From Onchidella celtica (lineage: Eukaryota > Mollusca > Gastropoda > Systellommatophora > Onchidiidae), in assembly GCA_963931925.1 (NCBI GenBank), contig OZ007580.1, positions 4,269,460-4,333,459 of the forward strand: a stretch of DNA of 64,000 nucleotides. Direction: 5' to 3'. A program made the position numbers and the translations under genes. The notes beneath the pieces are model-generated. The model was not told the origin of the DNA. It ran no database searches and saw nothing but the letters and a program-made list of their open reading frames with translations. Below, one piece after another: positions 9,184 through 21,599 of this stretch (positions within the stretch are counted from its first letter, which is position 1; the number at the start of each line of letters is the position of its first letter).

Positions 9184-12099
9184 GGGGAGGGGGGGGGGGG
9201 TGGAGAGAACAGGAAGAGTTTCCGTGAAAACTCAACAAGTCGCGGTTGGGGGGGGGGGGTGGAGAGAACAGGAAGAGTTTCCGTGAAAACTCAACAAGTC
9301 GCGGTTGGGGGGGGGGGGGGGGGTGGAGAGAACAGGAAGAGTTTCCGTGAAAACTCAACAAGTCGCGGTTGGGGGGGGGGGGGTGGAGAGAACAGGAAGA
9401 GTTTCCGTGAAAACTCAACAAGTCGCGGTTGGGGGGGGGGTGGAGAGAACAGGAAGAGTTTCCGTGAAAACTCAACAAGTCGCGGTTGGGGGGGTGGGTG
9501 GAGAGAACAGGAAGAGTTTCCGTGAAAACTCAACAAGTCGCGGTTGGGGGGGGGGGGTGGAGAGAACAGGAAGAGTTTCCGTGAAAACTCAACAAGTCGC
9601 GGTTGGGGGGGGGGGGTGGAGAGAACAGGAAGAGTTTCCGTGAAAACTCAACAAGTCGCGGTTGGGGGGGGGGGGGGTGGAGAGAACAGGAAGAGTTTCC
9701 GTGAAAACTCAACAAGTCGCGGTTGGGGGGGCTGGGGGTGGGGTGGAGAGAACAGGAAGAGTTTCCGTGAAAACTCAACAAGTCGCGGTTGGGGGGGGGG
9801 GGGGGGTGGAGAGAACAGGAAGAATTTCCGTGAAAACTCAACAAGTCGCGGTTGGGGGGGGGGGTGGAGAGAACAGGAAGAGTTTCCGTGAAAACTCAAC
9901 AAGTCGCGGTTGGGGGGGTGGGTGGAGAGAACAGGAAGAGTTTCCGTGAAAACTCAACAAGTCGCGGTTGGGGGGGTGGGTGGAGAGAACAGGAAGAGTT
10001 TCCGTGAAAACTCAACAAGTCGCAGTTGGGGGGGGGGGGGGTGGAGAGAACAGGAAGAGTTTCCGTGAAAACTCAACAAGTCGCGGTTGGGGGGGGGGGG
10101 GTGGAGAGAACAGGAAGAGTTTCCGTGAAAACTCAACAAGTCGCGGTTGGGGGGGGGGGGTGGAGAGAACAGGAAGAGTTTCCGTGAAAACTCAACAAGT
10201 CGCGGTTGGGGGGGGGGGTTGGAGAGAACAGGAAGAGTTTCCGTGAAAACTCAACAAGTCGCGGTTGGGGGGGGGGGTGGAGAGAACAGGAAGAGTTTCC
10301 GTGAAAACTCAACAAGTCGCGGTTGGGGGGGGGGGTGGAGAGAACAGGAAGAGTTTCCGTGAAAACTCAACAAGTCGCGGTTGGGGGGGGGGGGTGGAGA
10401 GAACAGGAAGAGTTTCCGTGAAAACTCAACAAGTCGCGGTTGGGGGGGGGGGGGTGGAGAGAACAGGAAGAGTTTCCGTGAAAACTCAACAAGTCGCGGT
10501 TGGGGGGGGGGGGGGTGGAGAGAACAGGAAGGGTTTCCGTGAAAACTCAACAAGTCGCGGTTGGGGGGGGGGGTGGAGAGAACAGGAAGAGTTTCCGTGA
10601 AAACTCAACAAGTCGCGGTTGGAGGGGGGGGGGGTGGAGAGAACAGGAAGAGTTTCCGTGAAAACTCAACAAGTCGCGGTTGGAGGGGGGGGGGGGGTTG
10701 GAGAGAACAGGAAGAATTTCCGTGAAAACTCAACAAGTCGCGGTTGGAGGGGGGGGGGGGTGGAGAGAACAGGAAGAGTTTCCGTGAAAACTCAACAAGT
10801 CGCGGTTGGGGGGGGGGGGTGGAGAGAACAGGAAGAGTTTCCGCGAAAACTCAACAAGTTGCGGTTGGAGGGGGGGGGGGGTGGAGAGAACAGGAAGAGT
10901 TTCCGTGAAAACTCAACAAGTCGCGGTTGGGGGGGGGGGGTGGAGAGAACAGGAAAAGTTTCCGTGAAAACTCAACAAGTCGCGGTTGGGGGGGGGGGGG
11001 GGTGGAGAGAACAGGAAGAGTTTCCGTGAAAACTCAACAAGTCGCGGTTGGGGGGGGGGGGGTGGAGAGAACAGGAAGAGTTTCCGTGAAAACTCAACAA
11101 GTCGCGGTTGGGGGGGGGGGGTGGAGAGAACAGGAAGAGTTTCCGTGAAAACTCAACAAGTCGCGGTTGGGGGGTGGGGGGTGGGGAGAACAGGAAGAGT
11201 TTCCGTGAAAACTCAACAAGTCGCGGTTGGGGGGGGGGTGGAGAGAACAGGAAGAGTTTCCGTGAAAACTCAACAAGTCGCGGTTGGGGGGGGGGGGTGG
11301 AGAGAACAGGAAGAGTTTCCGTGGAAACTCAACAAGTCGCGGTTGGGGGGGGGGGGTGGTGGAGAGAACAGGAAGAGTTTCCGTGAAAACTCAACAAGTC
11401 GCGGTTGGGGGGGGGGGGTGGGGTGGAGAGAACAGGAAGAGTTTCCGTGAAAACTCAACAAGTCGCGGTTGGGGGGGGGGGGGGGTGGAGAGAACAGGAA
11501 GAGTTTCCGTGAAAACTCAATAAGTCGCGGTTGGGGGGGGGGGGGGTGGAGAGAACAGGAAGAGTTTCCGTGAAAACTCAACAAGTCGCGGTTGGGGGGG
11601 GGGTGGGGGTAGGGTGGAGAGAACAGGAAGAGTTTCCGTGAAAACTCAACAAGTCGCGGTTGGGGGGGGGGGGGTGGAGAGAACAGGAAGAGTTTCCGTG
11701 AAAACTCAACAAGTCGCGGTTGGGGGTGGGGGGGGGGTGGGGGTGGGGTGGAGAGAACAGGAAGAGTTTCCGTGAAAACTCAACAAGTCGCGGTTGGGGG
11801 GGGGGGTGGGGGTGGGGTGGAGAGAACAGGAAGAGTTTCCGTGAAAACTCAACAAGTCGCGGTTGGGGGGGGGGGGGTGGGGGTGGGGTGGAGAGAACAG
11901 GAAGAGTTTCCGTGAAAACTCAACAAGTCGCGGTTGGGGGGGGGTGGGGTGGAGAGAAGAGGAAGAGTTTCCGTGAAAACTCAACAAGTCGCGGTTGGGG
12001 GGGGGGGGTGGGGTGGGGTGGGGGTGGGGGGGGGGGTGGAGAGAACAGGAAGAGTTTCCGTGAAAACTCAACAAGTCGCGGTTGGGGGGGGGGGGGGGT
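9184..12099. repeat. G-run minisatellite, ~59-bp unit, about 49 copies
   Basis: Each unit has an almost invariant core of about 47 bp, from TGGAGAGAACAGGAAGAG through TTTCCGTGAAAACTCAA to CAAGTCGCGGTT, followed by a run of about 8 to 18 G. The core contains a short hairpin (GAGTTT, loop CCGTGA, AAACTC). Cores differ by only occasional single bases, while G-run length varies from unit to unit. Near the right end (about 11590-12040) the runs become G/T mixed. The many open frames on both strands are artefacts of a unit without stop codons. Confidence 0.97.
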
Positions 12100-12241
12100 G
12101 AACAGAACAGCGATACTATCAGGAACACTGAAAGATTTAGGAAATGAAAACTGATACCCATGCACACACACACACACACACACACAAGGATACGTACGTA
12201 CACGCTGCAACTTACATTGACAACATTAAAAACGATAAGGT

Positions 12242-13653
12242 TGTCAGAATCAAATACGGTCAAGGGGAAATAACTTAATTTAATATAACCTAGAGTAAGA
12301 TATCAAGATTAATTTCCCTTGCCTTGGAGTAAAATTTAACTTTTGTGAAAACCCAAAATATCTATTAGAGTGGCCTTAAAGAATTGTCGTCTGCTGTGTC
12401 AAATTTTAACTTTTAACTAATTTGCATACACAAAGTTAACATCCACGTCTAGAAATCTTTGTGGATTGATAAGAATAAGAAAACATACATATTAGGAAGT
12501 AGGAAAGAGTTAAATAAAAACCAGTAGGGCTTAGACGAAAGATTAGCGCCCCAGTTTCACTTTCCTAAGGGGATTATATTTCCTCTTGCTTCAACGCGTA
12601 GTAAATCGTGCTGCTTGCAGAGCGGGCTGGCGGCACTAGTTATTCATTCCATGCCAGACTTCCGTGGGTGATGGTCTCAGCGTCGATTCTGCTTGAATGA
12701 ATCCATTTATTATGAACATGGCTCGACGAATGTCTTGTCACTAATCCATGGCTCATTGAATATGACACCGCCTTTATCTACTGTTTCTGGCCTTAGCGCC
12801 AGAACAATCGTAAGTAAGATCTGACCGAGGCTCGTGATGTTTTGACAGTGAATAGGAGGTGAAAGCATGACAGTTATCCAGTAGGAGTATTGATCACTTG
12901 GTGCATAGATCTACCCGGAGTGCTTGCTGAACATTGCAAGATGCTAAATACATAGACTAGATCTAGCTGTGAATTCTAGAATTGCAACTCGTACTAATGT
13001 GTGAATCATATAGATCTAGAGTCTAATTGTAATTGAATTGTCTGGGTGAGGCTGGGAGTTGCCAGTCCATCCTTGATCTAGATTATATATAGGCCTATCT
13101 AGAGTCTATATAATATTTAACTGTGCCGACGTCACTTCGACGGGCAAGATCTAGACCTGTAACTTTGGATCTAAATATCTGAGATGACCTTATGTCTCCA
13201 GAGACTGGACTCTATACTAGTCTAGTATATTGATTGCCATACAATAAGCAGACCAGATTTTAGAGATAGAATTCTATATAGAGTCTAATTAGTATTTAGA
13301 TAATTAGCAAGAACAGAAGTTAAATGATTTTGTAGGAAACCTAGAGCTAGACTTGTAATGACGTATTTATTGATTATGAAATTGATGCTGCTGATATTTA
13401 TCATTACTACATATTAGATCTCTAGTCGAAATTGTTAGTAAACTTAACGTAAATAAAATGTGGCCCTGCAGGCCCTGTTGTTGAATTTATCCACTTGTTC
13501 CTTAGTAATTGGCATGGGTCTGCAAGTTAAGAATTAAATTCAATATTACTATTAAAAATATGCAGTCGAACAACACCCCCAACACACCATTACGATAACA
13601 AGGAAATCCATTCATTACAATTGGAGTGCACACCCTTCCTTGAATCTGTAACA
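12242..13653 (+). repeat. 5' LTR, 1412 bp
   Basis: It starts TGTCAGAATC and ends GAATCTGTAACA. The second half is rich in overlapping TCTAGATC-type motifs. AATAAA signals occur near AAGAGTTAAATAAAAACC and CGTAAATAAAATG, either of which could serve as a polyadenylation signal. I cannot place the U3/R/U5 boundaries by eye. Confidence 0.93.
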
Positions 13654-13654
13654 C

Positions 13655-13670
13655 TGGAGAGGGACCCCCT
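13655..13670 (+). other. Candidate tRNA primer-binding site
   Basis: TGGAGAGGGACCCC begins one base after the 5' LTR end. The TGG start matches the CCA end of a tRNA, as expected of a primer site. I cannot name the tRNA from memory with confidence. Confidence 0.55.
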
Positions 13671-14987
13671 AAAGAACATTTATTATCATAACTTAACAAT
13701 TAGATAGGGGCACTCTTAAAAAAATTAAGTTAGTAAGGAGATAGACTCTAGCTATTATTGAGAGAAGAAATAATATAATATAGAATCTGGATCTAATAAG
13801 ATGATCTGGATCTGGAATCTAGATCTAATAAAAGGGACACTATTTCTTAACATATATGGAGAGATTTAGATCTATCTAGATTCTAGTTGGAGATTTGTTA
13901 GCTATTTGAGTATGTCATGATGTAACTTTGTAGGATTGTGATTTCAAATCTAGATCTAGATCTAGAGACATGTCGATGATATACATTGTATATTAATATA
14001 CATTTTTTGCTTGAATTTCATATGATGTTCTGTCAATCCCATTGACCCGACGATCACGGCGAGGGACAACATCCATCAGACATCTATCTACCTGTGACAG
14101 AAAACGAGACCTTTGGACTTGGGAATGCGAGCTATGGATTGAGGAACCCACCATCTAAATTCCTTTAAAAAAAAAAAAAGTTAAGTGAACCATCCGAGTG
14201 TCGATTTTTGGGGAGGTTGAGGTGTTTTCCTTCCTCATCATTTTACAGGCTTTTTATCTTTTTGCATGTTCAGTTTAGTTTAGCGGGTGGTTGGATGGGA
14301 TCGTAGTTTAGCTAATCTTCTTTGCCAATCGGGTGCAGAACGTGCATCGTTGGCTATAGATAACTCGGGGGGATTTGCTTTACTATGAATAGTTCTATAG
14401 GGATCCGTTTATTCGTATAGATTGTGGCGTTCTTTGCTTCCTCCCTTTCTTTAGGAAGATGTCTCTCCTGTCCTTTTTCTTAAAACTATCTTGTAAATAA
14501 GTTAGGGCTGTAGGGTCTGTTATCGTTCGTCTTGCTTGTGGGTCTAGTGTACTGTTCAGTGTATTTTTTTTTCTTCCTTATAAAGTTTAAACTATTATAT
14601 TGACATTGCTATGTTTTACAATATTGCCTGAGGTATTTCACGTGCTAAAACCACGTTGAATTTTAATCTGGATTATTGACATTAAGTGAATTATTAGGAC
14701 CCGTGCAGTTAATACTGCCAGTTCTGGGTTAGAGTGATATAACCGATTCGTCTTTAAATTGATGAGCTCCCGAGAGGACAGTAAAAGACTGTTGTATGGG
14801 AAGTGATTTATGTGAAGTGAGAGATAAGTGATGTGTGGTGAATATTGGTATTATTTTCGGCTGTGCGGCCGCCCGAGGAGCAAAGAGTTTATTGTCTCAT
14901 GGGACTTGTTCGTATCAGTATTGAGGTAATGTCATTATAAAAGACACGTGGTATATTGAGAGAGAGAGAGAGTTGAACCTTCTTACA

Positions 14988-15440
14988 GGCATTGTAAGCC
15001 CCACAGGGCAGTGTAAGGCCTCAGGGCAGTGTAAGGCCGCAGGCAGTGTAAGACGCGGAGATGCAGTGTAAGACCTATGGGCAGTGTAAGGCCGCAGGCA
15101 GTGTAAGACCGACGGGCAGTGTAAGACCAACCGGTAAGAAAGGGAATTTTCGCGTTTTGAGAGTTTTTCCAGTGCTAACAGAGAACACTTGATTTGTCGC
15201 GTTGAGAGATATAATTTTGACAGTGGTAACAGAGGACACTGATTCGTCGCGTTGAGAGATATTTTGCAGTGGTAACAGAGGACACTGATTCGTCGCGTTG
15301 AGAGATATTTTGCAGTGGTAACAGAGGACACTGATTCGTCGCGTTGAGAGATATTTTGCAGTGGTAACAGAGGACACTGATTCGTCGCGTTGAGAGATAT
15401 TTTGCAGTGGTAACAGAGGACACTGCGTGGTCGCGTTTTA
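14988..15440 (+). repeat. Internal tandem repeats of the LTR element
   Basis: Two arrays lie in the interior. The first (about 14988-15140) repeats GGCAGTGTAAGRCC at irregular 17-32 bp spacing. The second (about 15148-15440) has about six copies of a 47-bp unit containing GCAGTGGTAACAGAGGACAC and TCGTCGCGTTGAGAGATA; the central copies are nearly identical and the outer ones diverged. The reverse-strand frames of 100-138 codons come from this array and show no domain. Confidence 0.85.
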
Positions 15441-16507
15441 AGAAGTTGTGAAGAAGAGTGGAGTTTTTTTTATACAACCGATTATGTCTTAGGCTGTCCG
15501 CGTCCCGTGGACCAGCTATCGTAATACTAGATATGACTATATACCGAGATGACTGTGACACTTGACGTGTGCATGGCTTGCGTAAAGCGCATTAGATTAA
15601 CTAGCTATCGCCTCGTGCCATCTCATCTATACCGGATTCGATACGGAGATTAAATAAATAAATCATATTGTTATTGAATTGAGAAAGTTCTATACTATTG
15701 TTGCATTTGAGGCAGCACCACGCGAATTTGGAATGTAAACGTTAAGCTAATTAACTTTTCGTCGTTTTGGTTGTTTCGGCTTCATTATACGGAAATTCGT
15801 TGTAAAAAGTAAGACAGACCAAAATTTTCATTACTCTGTTAAAGAGTCTATCTTGTATTGGGGTTGGATGGCGCTTCTCCACCTCATTTCTGGACGGTGG
15901 ATGGATTCACATTATATTGTTCACTAATTTATGAACAATTTTTACATTCTTTCTTGTGAATATCCTCTTTCCACCAGCGTCATTCCGGACTGTGACCTGA
16001 GCTACTGACAAACCTGACGCCCTTGTCTGCGGGTCAATGAGATGGAGTCATGGCAAACCAAGCAACCAGAGCTACTGCTGCCATAGGATGCCACAATAAT
16101 TTACTTAATAATATATTATTTGTGAATGTGCATACATGTATCAATATATGTGTTGACATAACAATTATGAGTATGGTTCTTCAGTGAGGCGTGACTGTGT
16201 GAATATAGTTATACTTTAATTCAAAAGTATACAGTTAAGTAATCATTATTATTATAAATGTTTATGAGAAGTGTGATTGTATGAAATGAGAATATACGTC
16301 ATAGATGAGATTCTACAGAACGTTGCCATAAATAATTGTGTAATTTTTTATTTGTCCATCCATATGCACGTTCTTGGTTAAATTTTTATCCATCTTAGGG
16401 CTTACTTTTATAATTTGGTACTTAAGCCCCCAACTCAGTATCAGTGTCATTTTCATGACTGTCGAGCTTCTTCGATCCTATCGTGTAAATTTTTCTTAAA
16501 ATTTCCA

Positions 16508-16520
16508 CTGGGGTGGGGGA
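16508..16520 (+). other. Polypurine tract of the LTR element
   Basis: CTGGGGTGGGGGA lies directly before the TG of the 3' LTR. It is the expected position for plus-strand priming, and it fixes the orientation of the element. Confidence 0.75.
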
Positions 16521-17932
16521 TGTCAGAATCAAATACGGTCAAGGGGAAATAACTTAATTTAATATAACCTAGAGTAAGATATCAAGATTAATTTCCCTTG
16601 CCTTGGAGTAAAATTTAACTTTTGTGAAAACCCAAAATATCTATTAGAGTGGCCTTAAAGAATTGTCGTCTGCTGTGTCAAATTTTAACTTTTAACTAAT
16701 TTGCATACACAAAGTTAACATCCACGTCTAGAAATCTTTGTGGATTGATAAGAATAAGAAAACATACATATTAGGAAGTAGGAAAGAGTTAAATAAAAAC
16801 CAGTAGGGCTTAGACGAAAGATTAGCGCCCCAGTTTCACTTTCCTAAGGGGATTATATTTCCTCTTGCTTCAACGCGTAGTAAATCGTGCTGCTTGCAGA
16901 GCGGGCTGGCGGCACTAGTTATTCATTCCATGCCAGACTTCCGTGGGTGATGGTCTCAGCGTCGATTCTGCTTGAATGAATCCATTTATTATGAACATGG
17001 CTCGACGAATGTCTTGTCACTAATCCATGGCTCATTGAATATGACACCGCCTTTATCTACTGTTTCTGGCCTTAGCGCCAGAACAATCGTAAGTAAGATC
17101 TGACCGAGGCTCGTGATGTTTTGACAGTGAATAGGAGGTGAAAGCATGACAGTTATCCAGTAGGAGTATTGATCACTTGGTGCATAGATCTACCCGGAGT
17201 GCTTGCTGAACATTGCAAGATGCTAAATACATAGACTAGATCTAGCTGTGAATTCTAGAATTGCAACTCGTACTAATGTGTGAATCATATAGATCTAGAG
17301 TCTAATTGTAATTGAATTGTCTGGGTGAGGCTGGGAGTTGCCAGTCCATCCTTGATCTAGATTATATATAGGCCTATCTAGAGTCTATATAATATTTAAC
17401 TGTGCCGACGTCACTTCGACGGGCAAGATCTAGACCTGTAACTTTGGATCTAAATATCTGAGATGACCTTATGTCTCCAGAGACTGGACTCTATACTAGT
17501 CTAGTATATTGATTGCCATACAATAAGCAGACCAGATTTTAGAGATAGAATTCTATATAGAGTCTAATTAGTATTTAGATAATTAGCAAGAACAGAAGTT
17601 AAATGATTTTGTAGGAAACCTAGAGCTAGACTTGTAATGACGTATTTATTGATTATGAAATTGATGCTGCTGATATTTATCATTACTACATATTAGATCT
17701 CTAGTCGAAATTGTTAGTAAACTTAACGTAAATAAAATGTGGCCCTGCAGGCCCTGTTGTTGAATTTATCCACTTGTTCCTTAGTAATTGGCATGGGTCT
17801 GCAAGTTAAGAATTAAATTCAATATTACTATTAAAAATATGCAGTCGAACAACACCCCCAACACACCATTACGATAACAAGGAAATCCATTCATTACAAT
17901 TGGAGTGCACACCCTTCCTTGAATCTGTAACA
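16521..17932 (+). repeat. 3' LTR, 1412 bp
   Basis: It has the same length as the 5' LTR, and I found no difference on reading the two side by side. It is followed directly by the AAGGT duplication. Confidence 0.93.
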
Positions 17933-17937
17933 AAGGT

Positions 17938-18883
17938 AAAGGCGCCACCTCTCACTCCCGATAATAATAATCATATTATAAAGGAAGTGAGGCCTCCACT
18001 GTAACCATCAAAGGCTTTTAGCCGCTTAGCTTTAAAATCTAGGAAATAACATCATATTGCCCAGAGAAAGGCGTACATTGGCATATTTTAAAAGGTCTTG
18101 AAGTTCGCCGGTTTTTAAAAATTTTCCATTAAAATTTAAATACTTTTGTTGATTTTGAGCCACAACTCAGTTGTGAAAGTGTTCCAACATTTTGAGCCGG
18201 AAAAACAAAAAGACGCATCATCCTGAGTAGAATTAAAAAGTATGACTGGAAATTTCGTTCTTAAGAGAAAGAGAGAAAGAGAGATAGAGACAGACACACA
18301 CACACACAAGCAGAGAGAGAGAGAGAGAGAGAGAAAGTCTCTTTCCTCCGCTCGATGGCGCTTATCACCACAAAAGACTGAAAAAATCACATCTCATCAT
18401 CTGGGTATTCCCTGAGTCAGCGGGGCCAACTTGTAATAATAATCTCAAAAATGAATAAACCACAAAGAAGAGAATTATAATTATAATTTGATGACTAAAC
18501 AACAATAATAATAATACAAACAAAACAAAAACATTCGATGTTTTGCATGTTGAAATAATCGCCAGGTTATGACATCAACAAGATTGAGGGGAAAAGGGGA
18601 AGTAACCCGAGAACCGCCGTTATCTGAGTGGTCGGCTGGGCGCAAAGGAAATGGCTGGGAAATGATCACAGGGAACTACAGGGAAGTAGGCTATGAGAGA
18701 GAGACAGACAGACAGAGACACAGTGAGAGTCTGTTTCCTCCTTCTGCATCACTATCATCAGCAAAGACAAGGCAGACCCACCACGGAACAGATAACAAGG
18801 AGAGACCCCACAACAATGAAAGAGACAGGAGTCAAAACTAGTGGGCCAACAGCTTTAGGCTGAGGCCCCCGAGAAGTCAACAG

Positions 18884-18924
<41 letters not shown>

Positions 18925-19464
18925 AAGAGGGGCTGCAACGGTGGGAATCTGGACTTTTTGGGAAGACAATGCAATGGCAGAGATACACGTACAGACAGAC
19001 AGACAGATAGATTTTCTTTTTGTATTTTCTGTTTTGTATACTTTTTTAACCCCATTTGGGATGGACAGACAGATAAAACAACTCTGCTAGCCCCCCCCCC
19101 CCTCCCAAACCCACCAGCTACAGATGACATCAGCAGTTGCTGTGCAGAACGTCACCAAAAGTTGTGCATGGACGGAATTGACGTCTCATATTTCCAGTAA
19201 CCCGAGCAGTTCTTGACGCACGTTCAGCTATGTCAGCGAGAAAGAATTACGATCTTATACTAGGATTAAAACGAAAAAAAAAAAACCCCAGAAAATTTAA
19301 GAAAGAAATGAGAAAGCCAGTAATTTCATGGTTTTCAAATGTTCATCTCGGAGGTCTTCAAACTGTGGATTGGCGCTGGATACTCGAGGACATTCCTGAT
19401 TCTTTATGATTTCCTTGATTCTTACATGCAGGGCTGGCTGTCAGTGGAAAACATCGCTGGTTTG
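17938..19464. other. No gene seen; (GA)n, (CA)n and C-run patches
   Basis: GA/CA microsatellite patches lie at about 18263-18336 and 18887-18926, short GACA tracts at about 18701-18720 and 18993-19010, and a C run at about 19089-19102. No conserved exon is recognisable. Confidence 0.5.
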
Positions 19465-19560
19465 AGTTGGTGCGTTTGAGGGCAGCACATCGCCACGATA
19501 GCGGTCGTATTGAGCAAAGGAAAAAGCAAGCCGATCGACCAGTTTTCCCCAAGACGGGGC
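19465..19560 (-). repeat. CAAACT-tail retroposon, diverged partial copy
   Basis: It contains GCACATCGCCACGATAGCGG and AAAAAGCAAGCCGAT in family order. The distal block is missing and divergence is high. Confidence 0.5.
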
Positions 19561-19746
19561 GTGGCAATACTCTATTGGGGCGTGGGACTTCAGAATGGGG
19601 CGTAGGGGGTTTTCATAGAACGAAGTGGTTATTTTCAAGGTACGTTTCACGGACCAATCAGAAGCTGTTTCAGTATTAAGGTAGGCGACGTTTATGCATC
19701 CTATTCCGATTTTATATCAAAGTTGGGAAAATATAAATCTGAAACC

Positions 19747-19915
19747 TGGAGTTAGTTTCAAGGTATGCCTTGTAAATAACGGCTTGCTTGACTAATCAGG
19801 CGAAAAGGGGCTGGGGTAGCCCCTGGCGATCGATGTACACACAAGTAGGTATGCCTTGAAAACAACGCTGGAGTTAGTTTCAAGGAATGCCTTGTAAATA
19901 ACGGCCTGCTTCATA
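19747..19915. repeat. Short direct duplication (~48 bp, two copies)
   Basis: GGAGTTAGTTTCAAGGTATG with CCTTGTAAATAACGGC occurs at about 19747-19795 and again at about 19868-19915 with few changes. Between them is a small hairpin (GGGGCTGGGGTAGCCCC). Confidence 0.75.
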
Positions 19916-21332
19916 GAAATCTTATTTTCAAAAAAATATACTGTTATTTGTTCATGTTGAATTAGTGATGTCCTTGTTTGGCTTGGATTACAAGATCGAA
20001 CTTAAGAGATACACTTGAATGTATACATACTGAATAATTCTATAAACATCTTTTAAAATCGTTTTGTTTATACTGTATAATAACTTTGAGTAAATGTCAA
20101 CAGTCAACACAAAAACCCTGCTGCAGGGAATGTCAGCACAAAATTTATACTCAATATTCCATTAGATCTGCCACGGAAAAATTGACGGTACAGAAAAGAC
20201 AGCAATTAAAAAAAACAAACCTGAATAATAATAATAATATGAACAAATGGGGGAAAAAAGCGAACTCAAGATAGAATGGCGTAGTGGAAAATTTGTTCAC
20301 AATATCAGGTGTGGCAATAAACATCAGTGTATTAGATAATAAGAAAAAAAATACATGAATTCCTGCAATTAGTGCCACTTTCGGATAGTCGATAATGCAA
20401 TATATCATATCGTAATGTTTACAAGTCGTGAGCTGCGTGTACTAGTACAACTGAAACATGTACCTAAAAGATGTCCTTGTGGACACGAGAAAAAAGGTTT
20501 GATAGCCACTTAGAGTCGTCAAATGACCACTTAGCTAATGAGGAAACACTAGTGCTAGTGCATGACCGCCACTAGACACGAGACGGAAGCACTTCTGACT
20601 ACCAGCAATAAACAGCCTCGGCGAGACGTCCTCGCCTACAGATAGTTCTTGATCTGGCCAAGGACAGACGTCAGTGGCATTTTGTCCGACAAGATAGCCA
20701 GCGACATGGATGACCACTACAGTAAACTCATATTGCTGGCCATGCTGCAAGATTTACATAAAGAAAGATATGATTAAATCTGGATTGTCTATTTTTTCTA
20801 TTGAAAATGTTCAAAAATAAACAAAAGCTCCCGCACTTCCGCTCTCTTGAACAGAGAATCTGTTTCTGGCCACAGAATGAGCAACGGTTGTCATGGCGAC
20901 AGTTAAGCGCAAAAAGTCTATAGTTACCAGAGTGCAAAAATAGCCATCAAGGTCAGCCATGTTTTAAAATACATACGCCGGCGTCAACATTCGCTTTAGA
21001 AGGCACCATATTTTAAGCAAAAGAACAATTGTAAAGGCATAATCCAGCCCGAGGCGAGGGGTGACAGAGGGGTGATGGGAAAATACATATAATATCATTA
21101 ACCTGTACCGGAATCGAATTCCCGCAGGTCGGATGATGTTTCAATCACATCAAGGCAAACAAACTTCTGGGAGGATCTCGAAATAGTGAAATGTTAAACT
21201 TTACGGTCTGGGCTGGTTGGCTCGAAACATCCTAAACGTTCAGGGGGATAAGGAAAATGCAAAATGACACTGTGACGGTATAACAGAATAAGACGGTTTC
21301 TGAAGAAATACCTGTGGGGTTTCCCTTCAGTC
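19916..21332. other. No gene seen
   Basis: Largely AT-rich, unique-looking sequence with a short AAT tract near 20225. No conserved exon or RNA gene recognised. Confidence 0.5.
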
Positions 21333-21390
21333 TGAGTTTGAGTTTGAGTTTAAAGGTGCGTCGGCACGACAACGGTCATCTTGCCCCTTC
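21333..21390 (-). repeat. CAAACT-tail retroposon, tail-end fragment
   Basis: This fragment keeps three consecutive GAGTTT units and GGTGCGTCGGCACGACAACGG. Read on the minus strand it ends in AAACTCAAACTCAAACTC, the clearest case of the variable-number tail. Confidence 0.6.
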
Positions 21391-21599
21391 CCCTGTCAGT
21401 CAGTTAGTCCTGATTTTCGGACTGTCAGATGTGCAATCAAGGCCAATGTTGGGCCACAGCGACAGGTCGCATTGATGATGCGATAATATCTTATCGCCGT
21501 CCGCCATGCTGTCTGGTTCTGTCGACAAGTTCCGAGGTCTTGGTCTCAGCTGATGCTATCGCGGGAATGGCGCTGAGCACTTCAATTACACAACACGAC

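Larger units (their letters stand above)
12237..17937 (+). mobile_element. Complete non-autonomous LTR retrotransposon
   Basis: Two long direct repeats (12242-13653 and 16521-17932, 1412 bp each) start TGTCAG and end GTAACA, giving the canonical TG...CA ends. The element is flanked by the perfect 5-bp duplication AAGGT (12237-12241 and 17933-17937). A primer-site candidate follows the 5' LTR and a polypurine tract precedes the 3' LTR, which sets the + orientation. The 2.87 kb interior has no frame longer than about 140 codons and no gag, protease, reverse transcriptase or integrase motif. It must rely on a related autonomous element, in the manner of LARD-type elements. The LTRs read as identical, so insertion is recent. 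Confidence 0.93.

Noticed and set aside
9184-12099. CRISPR-like regular repeats with variable spacers
   Set aside because: The variable parts are G homopolymers, the organism is eukaryotic, and no cas genes are present. It is a minisatellite.
9056-12263. Many 60-185 codon frames with Gly-rich/Pro-rich repeats
   Set aside because: All derive from the G-run minisatellite, and equivalent frames exist on both strands.
13654-16520. Hidden gag/pol or env in the LTR element
   Set aside because: Every frame is broken. The longest (about 138 codons) comes from the internal tandem arrays and has no retroviral or retrotransposon motif.
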